DNA of 10,585 nt. It comes from SIG452 sp045580405. GTDB lineage: Bacteria > Bacillota > Clostridia > UMGS1840. Below the pieces are notes generated by a model. That model worked only from the letters and a program-made list of their open reading frames with translations, did not search any database and was not told the origin of the DNA. How positions within the stretch are numbered: the stretch's first letter is position 1; each line of letters begins with the position of its first letter. The translations under genes and the position numbers were made by a program. This document shows, piece by piece, positions 5,068 to 10,585 of the stretch. The DNA is taken from the NCBI GenBank assembly GCA_045580405.1, contig JAZNNT010000008.1, positions 1 through 10,585 of the forward strand, given 5' to 3'.

Positions 5068-5787
5068 TTGTTTGATCAGAACAACGAGCTGATAAAACTG
5101 GCAAAAACCGGTGATGCCAATGCAATGGAACAGCTTTTTTCATTAAATATGGGATTGGTAAAAAAAATAGCACTCCGTTTTTTAAATCGCGGAATTGAGC
5201 CTGATGACGCCATTCAGATTGGTTGCATCGGATTGCAAAAAGCGATTGAAAAATTTGATTTCTCTTACGACGTGCAATTTTCCACCTATGCGGTGCCAAT
5301 GATTATGGGAGAAATCAAGCGTTTTTTAAGAGACGACGGTGCTGTAAAGGTATCCCGCTATATTAAAGAAAATGCTTACAAAATTAACCGTTATCTGGAA
5401 GATTATCAAAACAAGTTCTTTAAAGATCCCCAAATTACCGAAATATCCGAAGCAACCGGGATTGCAGAAGAAGATGTGGTCACCGCACTCTCCTATTCCC
5501 CCACCTGTGAATCTCTCTATGCTCCTATGGGAGACGACGGTTCTGTGATGCTTTTAGATAAAATCCCCGGGGAAGAGCATCAGGAAGAAAAAATCGTGGA
5601 ATATATGGCGTTGCACGAGTTATTAAAAAAATTACCCCAGCGGGAACAGACAGTCATCCGGCTTCGCTATTTTCAAGATAAAACACAAAATGAAGTGGCA
5701 AAATATTTAAATATTTCGCAGGTACAGGTTTCCAGAATCGAAAAGAAAATTATTGAGGGGCTAAGAAAGAAGCTTTCCTGCTCATAA
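5068..5787 (+). CDS. sigF: RNA polymerase sporulation sigma factor F
   Basis: The first forespore-specific sigma factor of endospore formation, of 239 residues (242 if GTG 5059 is used). The N-terminal LIKLAKTGDANAMEQL is followed by region 2 (about 26-97), with DDAIQIGCIGLQKAIEKFD and the promoter-melting FSTYAVPMIMGEIKRFLRDD. Next come region 3 (about 100-160: PQITEISEATGIAEEDV) and region 4 (about 183-236), whose helix-turn-helix NEVAKYLNISQVQVSRIEKK reads the -35 element. Its place after spoIIAA and spoIIAB identifies it as sigma F rather than the related sigma G or B. It is the last gene of the operon. A strong terminator follows, and no spoVA genes follow as they do in Bacillus. Confidence 0.95.
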   Translation: MFDQNNELIKLAKTGDANAMEQLFSLNMGLVKKIALRFLNRGIEPDDAIQIGCIGLQKAIEKFDFSYDVQFSTYAVPMIMGEIKRFLRDDGAVKVSRYIKENAYKINRYLEDYQNKFFKDPQITEISEATGIAEEDVVTALSYSPTCESLYAPMGDDGSVMLLDKIPGEEHQEEKIVEYMALHELLKKLPQREQTVIRLRYFQDKTQNEVAKYLNISQVQVSRIEKKIIEGLRKKLSCS

Positions 5788-5843
5788 AAGAAGAAAACAA
5801 GCGGGACGATTGGAGCATCTTCCTCTACATTTCCAACATACAA

Positions 5844-5888
5844 AAAAGACGAAATTCAAAGGATTAAAAAATTTGAATTTCGTCTTTT
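5844..5888. terminator. bidirectional terminator after sigF
   Basis: A perfect 17-bp stem (5844-5860 with 5872-5888) around an 11-base loop, with GACG/CGTC in the stem and A/T-rich ends that give T-runs on both strands. It ends the spoIIA operon. On the minus strand it stands behind the leuS terminator as a second stop. Together with the repeat it fills the 324-base gap to leuS. Confidence 0.93.
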
Positions 5889-5901
5889 CTATTATCTTAT
5901 T

Positions 5902-6105
5902 ATTTCAGGTGCAGAAAAAGGGCATAGAATTTGCAAACTGAACCGAAGGGTTACCCGAAGGCGTACATCGGTACGCCGAAAGGTGAAGTTTGCAGATAGC
6001 AAAAGGCATTTTAAATCAAAATTTGTGCCAACAAATTTTCACCTTAAACAAAAAGGCATAGGAAATAAATCCTATGCCTTTTGCGCTCTATGTTCTTTTT
6101 CAAGC
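5902..6105. repeat. dispersed structured repeat, copy 2
   Basis: About 204 bases with the same plan and orientation as 2667-2869. The terminal pair is GAAAAAGGGCATAGA (5914-5928) with TCTATGTTCTTTTTC (6087-6101). The variable stem is 5929-5939 with 5987-5997, its core TGCAAACT/AGTTTGCA unlike copy 1 in sequence yet pairing. Hairpin AACC-GAAG-GGTT (5941-5952) has two pairs changed on both sides relative to copy 1. The constant hairpin GGCGTAC-ATCG-GTACGCC is at 5960-5977. GCAAAAGGCAT (5999-6009) can pair with ATGCCTTTTGC (6074-6084), around AAAATTTGT-GCCA-ACAAATTTT (6018-6039) and the terminator hairpin (6051-6082). Its right end lies 6 bases beyond the leuS stop. Confidence 0.87.
6045..6082 (-). 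terminator. leuS operon terminator, inside repeat copy 2
   Basis: A 13-bp stem on the minus strand, AAAAGGCATAGGA with TCCTATGCCTTTT around a 6-base loop, then TGTTTA. Compared with copy 1 the stem is longer by paired bases on both arms (AGGA/TCCT in place of GG/CC). It stands 30 bases after the leuS stop. Confidence 0.82.
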
Positions 6106-6111
6106 CGTAGC

Positions 6112-8508
6112 CTATTTTACAACGATATTAACGAGTTTGCCCGGAACTACGATAGTTTTCACCACTGTTTTGCCGTCAATCAAAGCTTTTACTGCGTCAG
6201 TTTCCATTACGTTTTTTTCAATTTCGTCTTTAGAAAGATTTGCCGCAATCACCAATTTATCTTTGATTTTTCCGTTTATCTGGATTACAATTTCACATTC
6301 GTTATCCACGGTTTTTGCTTCATCATATTTGGGCCAGGAGGTCTGGTTTAGCATACCTTCAAAACCTAAGAGTTCCCACATTTCTTCCGTTAAGTGAGGA
6401 GCGAAGGGATTGAGCAGAACGATAAAGATTTTTAATTCTTCCTTGGTTAATCCGCGGTTATCATAAATGGCATTTAATAAGCTCATCAGGCTTGCAATAC
6501 CGGTATTGAATTTTAAGGATTCAATATCGTTGGACACTTTTTTGATGGTCTTATGAATTTCTTTTTCCAGTTTACCGGTGGAGGTTTCCTGCACCATATC
6601 TAAAAGAGCGTGTACTCTTTCTAAGAATCTCACACAACCCTTGATGCCCTGCTGACTCCAGGGAGCCGCTTTTTCAAAGTCACCGATGAACATTTCATAT
6701 AAACGCATGGTATCGGCACCGTAATCTCTTACGATATCGTCGGGATTTACCACATTGCCTCTGGATTTGGACATTTTTTCGCCGTTTTCCCCTAAAATCA
6801 TACCGTGAGAGGTACGCTTTGCATAGGGTTCCTTGGTGGGTACTACGCCGATGTCGTATAAGAATTTATGCCAGAAACGAGAATACAACAAGTGCAGAGT
6901 GGTATGCTCCATACCGCCATTGTACCAATCCACGGGTCCCCAGTATTCCAAAGCTTCTTTGGAAGCCAAGGCATTGTCATTATGGGGATCCATATAACGC
7001 AGGAAATACCAGGAAGAACCTGCCCACTGAGGCATGGTGTCGGTTTCTCTTTTTGCGGGACCGCCGCAGCAGGGACAGGTGGTGTTTACCCAATCGGTCA
7101 TATTTGCTAAGGGGCTTTCCCCGTTATCGGTGGGTTCGTAGCTGTCCACTTCCGGCAGTAACAGGGGCAGTTCACTTTCGGGAAGTGCTACTGCTCCGCA
7201 TTTTTCACAGTGTACAATCGGAATAGGTTCGCCCCAGTAACGCTGACGGGAAAATACCCAGTCACGGAGTTTATAGTTTACTTTGGATTCCCCCAAACCT
7301 TCTTTATCTAAGTACTCAATAATTGCTTTTTTTGCTTCTTGAACGCTTAAGCCGTTTAAGAAACCGGAGTTCACCATGGTGCCTTCTTCCACATCGGTAT
7401 AAGCCGCATTCTGCACATCACCGCCTGCAACAACCTCAATGATGGGAAGATTAAATGCTTTGGCAAAATCCCAGTCTCTTTCGTCGTGTGCAGGTACCGC
7501 CATAATAGCACCGGTGCCGTAAGACATCAATACATAGTCAGACACAAAAATCGGAATTTCTTTCTGATTCACCGGATTGATGGCACGGATACCTTTTAAT
7601 TCCACACCGGTTTTATCTTTCGCAAGTTCTGTTCTTTCAAAGTCGGATTTTTTGGTAGCTTCCACCTGATATGCTTTGATCTCATCTAAGTTTTCCAACT
7701 TATCCGCCCATTTTTCAATATTGGGATGTTCGGGGGAAATTACCATGTAAGTAGCACCGAATAAGGTGTCGGGACGGGTGGTATACACTCTCAATTTTTC
7801 TCCTGCAGTAGTGGTGAAGTCCACTTCTGCACCGGTGGAACGACCAATCCAGTTTTTCTGCTGTGCTTTCACACGGTCGATGTAGTCCACTTCGTCTAAG
7901 TCGTCAATCAAGCGCTGCGCATACTCGGTGATTTTTAACATCCACTGGGATTTTACTTTACGAACCACTTCGCTGCCGCAACGTTCACAAGCACCCTGAA
8001 CTACTTCTTCGTTTGCTAAAACAACCTTACAGGAGGTGCACCAGTTCACAGCCATTTCTTTTTTGTATGCTAAACCTTTTTTAAACAGCTGCAGGAAAAT
8101 CCACTGGGTCCATTTGTAGTAGTTGGGGTCGGTGGTATCAATTTCACGGGACCAGTCAAAAGAAAAGCCCAAAGATTTTAACTGGCGTTTGAAGTTTGCA
8201 ATATTGTTTTTGGTAACGGTTTTCGGATGAATTTTATTTTTAATCGCAAAGTTTTCGGTAGGCAGACCAAATGCGTCCCATCCCATGGGATAAAGCACAT
8301 TGTAGCCATCCAGTCTCTTTTTGCGGGCAACAATATCCAACGCGGTGTAGGAACGAGGATGACCCACGTGAAGCCCCTGACCGGAAGGGTACGGAAACTC
8401 TACTAATGCCATAAATTTAGGCTTGGTAAAATCGTCAGTTGCTTTAAAGGTCTGGTTATCGTCCCAGATTTTTTGCCATTTTTGCTCGATTTCGGTAAAA
8501 TTATACAT
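6112..8508 (-). CDS. leuS: leucyl-tRNA synthetase
   Basis: A class I aminoacyl-tRNA synthetase that charges tRNA-Leu in the cytoplasm; 798 residues, full length. It has the HIGH motif HVGH at 47-50 and the KMSKS motif at 578-582. The CP1 editing domain lies about 225-415, with TTRPDTLFGATY (243-254) and GTGAIMAVPAHDERD (331-345), whose Asp residues guard against mischarging. Two cysteine clusters suggest zinc: Cys157/160 with Cys174/177, and Cys434/437 with Cys478/481. The C-terminal domain (INGKIKDKLV onward) is present and ends VNIVVK. The start ATG at 8508 has GAGGAGG eight bases upstream, lying within the end of rsfS, whose stop is three bases away. No T-box leader precedes it. It is the last gene of the trmD-yhbY-nadD/yqeK-rsfS-leuS unit. 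Confidence 0.98.
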   Translation of the reverse strand: MYNFTEIEQKWQKIWDDNQTFKATDDFTKPKFMALVEFPYPSGQGLHVGHPRSYTALDIVARKKRLDGYNVLYPMGWDAFGLPTENFAIKNKIHPKTVTKNNIANFKRQLKSLGFSFDWSREIDTTDPNYYKWTQWIFLQLFKKGLAYKKEMAVNWCTSCKVVLANEEVVQGACERCGSEVVRKVKSQWMLKITEYAQRLIDDLDEVDYIDRVKAQQKNWIGRSTGAEVDFTTTAGEKLRVYTTRPDTLFGATYMVISPEHPNIEKWADKLENLDEIKAYQVEATKKSDFERTELAKDKTGVELKGIRAINPVNQKEIPIFVSDYVLMSYGTGAIMAVPAHDERDWDFAKAFNLPIIEVVAGGDVQNAAYTDVEEGTMVNSGFLNGLSVQEAKKAIIEYLDKEGLGESKVNYKLRDWVFSRQRYWGEPIPIVHCEKCGAVALPESELPLLLPEVDSYEPTDNGESPLANMTDWVNTTCPCCGGPAKRETDTMPQWAGSSWYFLRYMDPHNDNALASKEALEYWGPVDWYNGGMEHTTLHLLYSRFWHKFLYDIGVVPTKEPYAKRTSHGMILGENGEKMSKSRGNVVNPDDIVRDYGADTMRLYEMFIGDFEKAAPWSQQGIKGCVRFLERVHALLDMVQETSTGKLEKEIHKTIKKVSNDIESLKFNTGIASLMSLLNAIYDNRGLTKEELKIFIVLLNPFAPHLTEEMWELLGFEGMLNQTSWPKYDEAKTVDNECEIVIQINGKIKDKLVIAANLSKDEIEKNVMETDAVKALIDGKTVVKTIVVPGKLVNIVVK

Positions 8509-8511
8509 GGT

Positions 8512-8862
8512 TTACGCCTCCTCTTTCCAAGTAATCTGTTCGGCATCCTGCCACAGACGTTCTAAGCTATAAAACATTCTGGAATCTTTCTGGAAAATGT
8601 TTACGTTTACATCATTATAATCCATCAGCACCCATTCTGCAGACACATAACCTTCAATATGAAGGGGTGCTTCAATGGGTTTCATTTTTTCCTCCACTTC
8701 ACCGGCTAAAGCCTTAATGTGAGTGTTGGAAGTACCCGATGCAATCACAAAATACTCCCACACGGAGGAGCTTTCTGCCACCTTTAACACGGTAACATCC
8801 TCTGCCTTTTTATCGTCTAAAATTTTCGCCAAAAAAATTGCTTTTTCCAATGCTTCCATCAT
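8512..8862 (-). CDS. rsfS: ribosome silencing factor RsfS (Iojap/YbeB family)
   Basis: Binds L14 of the free 50S subunit and blocks joining to 30S, lowering translation in starved or stationary cells. 116 residues, with the family pattern: DDKKAEDV near the start, then WEYFVIASGTSNTHIKAL, EGYVSAEWVLMDYNDVNVNI and RMFYSLERLWQDA. The frame opens at ATG 8868, but that ATG overlaps AAGGA (8872-8868), the likely ribosome site. ATG 8862, five bases after it, shares its A with the TAA of the upstream gene (TAATG), and ATG 8859 follows at once. Either of the latter two is the better start. The place between nadD-yqeK and leuS matches the Bacillus yqeL position. Confidence 0.93.
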   Translation of the reverse strand: MMEALEKAIFLAKILDDKKAEDVTVLKVAESSSVWEYFVIASGTSNTHIKALAGEVEEKMKPIEAPLHIEGYVSAEWVLMDYNDVNVNIFQKDSRMFYSLERLWQDAEQITWKEEA

Positions 8863-10025
8863 TAGCATCCTTTCTGCTCCCGGTCTAACAGGTCATTTCT
8901 GACCTCAAGTAACACCGGTGATATTTTTAAATGGTCTTCCACCAAAGATAAAATGGTAGTATCAATTCCTTTGATAATTGCTTCATCCAGATTTCGGAAG
9001 GTTGCCTCACGAAGCTCTTCTACTCCCGAAAAATCTCGGCAAGGTTCAATGTAATCTGCCATATAGATGAGCTTATCGAAGGTAGTCATATCCCGATGCC
9101 CCATGGTGTGATATCGGATGGCGGATAATAGCTTTTTATCCTTAATTCCATACTGCTTTTTCACAAACCCCGCACCTGCAGGTGCATGGAGCATTTTGGG
9201 ATAGGCAACTTCGTCGGGATGAAGGTCTATTTTTTTGCAAAGTTCCAGCTGTTTATCAAGGGGCATCCGTTTGGCAATGTCGTGCAGTAATCCTGCAAAA
9301 TAAGCCCGCTTGGGATCCTCCCCGTAACGGATTGCCATGCGGTACGCCGTCACGGCAACACCAAGGCTATGCAAGAACCGTTTTTCTTCAATATAGTTTT
9401 TTAAATCTTCTATAAAGGAATCATATTTCCCTACTGCCGTGCAATCGTATAGCCCTTTTCGGATAATATACTGATACACCAAAAACGGCAATTTGGAAAA
9501 CAGATAAGTTCCCTGCCCTATCTCTTCACGGATTTTGGTGGAAGAAACATCCCAACTAAGAGGAAGAAAGATGGGCGTTACCCCAAATTCTTCGATAATG
9601 ATTTTTGTTGCTTCTTCCTGCTTTTCATAGCCAACCCGTCCGAAAAATACCAAATGGGCAAGCTTACAAATAATTTCCGGATGACGCCATTTTGGAAAAT
9701 AATCCAAATTGTCCATCCCCATAAGGAAATAAATTTCATCGTCCGGATGCAGAGCTTGAAAGTCCTGCAGGGTTTCATAGGTGTAAGAATGGGTTTCTTT
9801 TTTGATTTCATAATCCGAAACCTTTACCCCTTGCACATTTTGGAAGGCAATTTTCACCATTTCCAAACGGTGAATAGCATCGGTTCTGTCCTCTTTATGA
9901 GGCGGATTTCCGTTTGGCATCACATAAAGCAGGTCTAATCCCAGCTCATTAAAAGCTGTTTCACAAAGGGCAACGTGTCCGATATGAACAGGGTCAAAGG
10001 TTCCGCCAAATATCCCGATTTTCAT
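8862..10025 (-). CDS. nadD: fused nicotinate-nucleotide adenylyltransferase (NadD) and YqeK-type HD phosphohydrolase
   Basis: A two-domain protein of 387 residues. Residues 1 to about 195 are NadD, which makes deamido-NAD from nicotinate mononucleotide and ATP: GIFGGTFDPVHIGH (4-17) is the nucleotidyltransferase motif, MPNGNPPHK follows at 36-44, and DVSSTKIREEI (159-169) is the family's SSTxIR site. Residues from about 203 to 385 are YqeK, an HD-domain hydrolase shown in other Firmicutes to split Ap4A symmetrically: RFLHSLGV (His219), GLLHDIAKR (His248-Asp249), MLHAPAGA (His280), RYHTMGH (His306) and YMADYIEP (Asp324). In Bacillus nadD and yqeK are adjacent separate genes; here they form one frame with no stop between. 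The start ATG at 10025 has GGGTGATC just upstream. The stop overlaps the rsfS start. Confidence 0.94.
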   Translation of the reverse strand: MKIGIFGGTFDPVHIGHVALCETAFNELGLDLLYVMPNGNPPHKEDRTDAIHRLEMVKIAFQNVQGVKVSDYEIKKETHSYTYETLQDFQALHPDDEIYFLMGMDNLDYFPKWRHPEIICKLAHLVFFGRVGYEKQEEATKIIIEEFGVTPIFLPLSWDVSSTKIREEIGQGTYLFSKLPFLVYQYIIRKGLYDCTAVGKYDSFIEDLKNYIEEKRFLHSLGVAVTAYRMAIRYGEDPKRAYFAGLLHDIAKRMPLDKQLELCKKIDLHPDEVAYPKMLHAPAGAGFVKKQYGIKDKKLLSAIRYHTMGHRDMTTFDKLIYMADYIEPCRDFSGVEELREATFRNLDEAIIKGIDTTILSLVEDHLKISPVLLEVRNDLLDREQKGC

Positions 10026-10037
10026 ACGATCACCCGC

Positions 10038-10334
10038 TTATTTCAATTCAATTTTCACTTTTTCCGGATTGGAGGAACGGCGATAAATCACCACTTTGGA
10101 GCCAACAGCGGAAACAGCTTCACAGCCTAATTCTTCACATAATTCTGCCATTGCTTCCTTGGTGGTATAAAACGAATTTTTCAGCACGGAGATTTTTACT
10201 AATTCCTTTGCTTCCAGAGCTTCTTCCATCTGTGCTAAAAATTCAGCGGAGATTCCGTTTTTTCCAATCTGATAGAGTGCCGGCAAATCATTTGCCAGAC
10301 TTCTTAACTGCGCTCTTTGTTTGGTTGTAATCAT
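10038..10334 (-). CDS. yhbY: CRM-domain RNA-binding protein YhbY
   Basis: A 98-residue single CRM-domain protein of the YhbY/YqeI family, which binds pre-50S ribosomes and is thought to act in large-subunit assembly. TTKQRAQLRSLAN at the N-terminus, the RNA-binding loop QIGKNGI (22-28), ALEAKELVKISVL and VGSKVVIYRRSS are the family marks. The start ATG at 10334 has AAGGA ten bases upstream. The gene begins inside the end of trmD (47-base overlap), and 12 bases separate its stop from nadD-yqeK. This neighbour order agrees with the Bacillus yqeI-nadD-yqeK cluster. Confidence 0.94.
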   Translation of the reverse strand: MITTKQRAQLRSLANDLPALYQIGKNGISAEFLAQMEEALEAKELVKISVLKNSFYTTKEAMAELCEELGCEAVSAVGSKVVIYRRSSNPEKVKIELK

Positions 10335-10585
10335 ACTGTTTGATTCCTTCTTCTAAAATCGTTTTAATATGGGTTAAATAAGTAATATCGTCTTTACTAA
10401 ATTCCGTTTGCAAAAACAAATCCTCCCGTTTGGCTAAGGTCGCCATCAGACTTTGTTCCCTACGGTATTTCTGGATATTTTTATGGTGTCCCGACAGCAA
10501 CACGTCAGGTACTTTGCCGTACTTGGTTTCAGCAGGACGGGTATACTGGGGATATTCCAGCAGGTCTCCCTGATGGGGTTCCTGT
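10288..10585 (-). CDS. trmD: tRNA (guanine37-N1)-methyltransferase TrmD, C-terminal part
   Basis: TrmD methylates G37 next to the anticodon and prevents frameshifting. Only the last 98 residues or so are in the window; the gene runs off the right edge. GDLLEYPQYTRPAETKYGKV followed by PDVLLSGHHKNIQKYRREQS is the characteristic TrmD junction between the SAM-binding knot domain and the tRNA-binding C-terminal domain. The tail (YLTHIKTILEEGIKQYDYNQ and on to KSGK) is less conserved and overlaps yhbY by 47 bases, including the yhbY ribosome site. In many bacteria trmD is followed by rplS; here it leads into the yhbY-nadD cluster. Confidence 0.92.
   Translation of the reverse strand, partial: QEPHQGDLLEYPQYTRPAETKYGKVPDVLLSGHHKNIQKYRREQSLMATLAKREDLFLQTEFSKDDITYLTHIKTILEEGIKQYDYNQTKSAVKKSGK

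Noticed and set aside
6819..7226. Open frames antisense to leuS, and similar ones antisense to nadD-yqeK and spoIIAB
   Set aside because: They are shadows of well-conserved genes on the other strand, with no family resemblance or ribosome sites.
8509..8560. T-box leader controlling leuS
   Set aside because: leuS starts three bases after the rsfS stop, so there is no room for a leader.

Overview
The window looks like a chromosomal segment of a low-to-moderate-GC, endospore-forming Clostridia-type Firmicute. The evidence is a complete spoIIAA-spoIIAB-sigF operon, a WalJ-type metallo-beta-lactamase next to rlmH, and the yhbY-nadD-yqeK-rsfS gene order known from Bacillus. All protein genes are conserved housekeeping or sporulation genes. 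I see no phage, plasmid, insertion-sequence transposase or CRISPR array.

The layout has four blocks. (1) 1-1999, plus strand: the 3' end of murA, then walJ and rlmH, closed by a two-way terminator near 2073-2102. (2) 4067-2119, minus strand: dut and a lipoprotein cyclophilin read from a good promoter at 4112-4139. After a repeat-filled gap come tRNA-Leu(CAA) and rpmB, read from their own near-consensus promoter at 2488-2516. (3) 4264-5787, plus strand: the spoIIA operon, divergent from dut, closed by a long two-way terminator at 5844-5888. (4) 10585-6112, minus strand: the 3' end of trmD, yhbY, a nadD-yqeK fusion, rsfS and leuS, tightly packed or overlapping and almost certainly one operon for tRNA modification, ribosome assembly and silencing, NAD synthesis and leucine charging.

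The two intergenic stretches above 300 bases (2461-2876 and 5788-6111) carry the unusual feature: a dispersed repeat of about 203 bases. There are two full copies (2667-2869 and 5902-6105) and a degenerate partial copy (2582-2667) touching the first. Each full copy is bounded by 15-base terminal segments that pair with each other and holds a nested set of internal helices. Several helices differ in sequence between copies but still pair, which points to selection on a folded RNA or hairpin DNA. Both copies lie in the same orientation, 6-7 bases beyond the stop codon of a minus-strand gene (cyclophilin and leuS), and each contains a hairpin followed by a T-run that would terminate that gene. 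The cyclophilin next to copy 1 seems to lack the last strand of its fold. I do not recognise this repeat as a named family. It is the best candidate here for something undescribed.

Other points of note are the nadD-yqeK fusion, the 47-base overlap of trmD with yhbY, the TTG starts of the cyclophilin and probably sigF, and the zinc-ribbon form of ribosomal protein L28.
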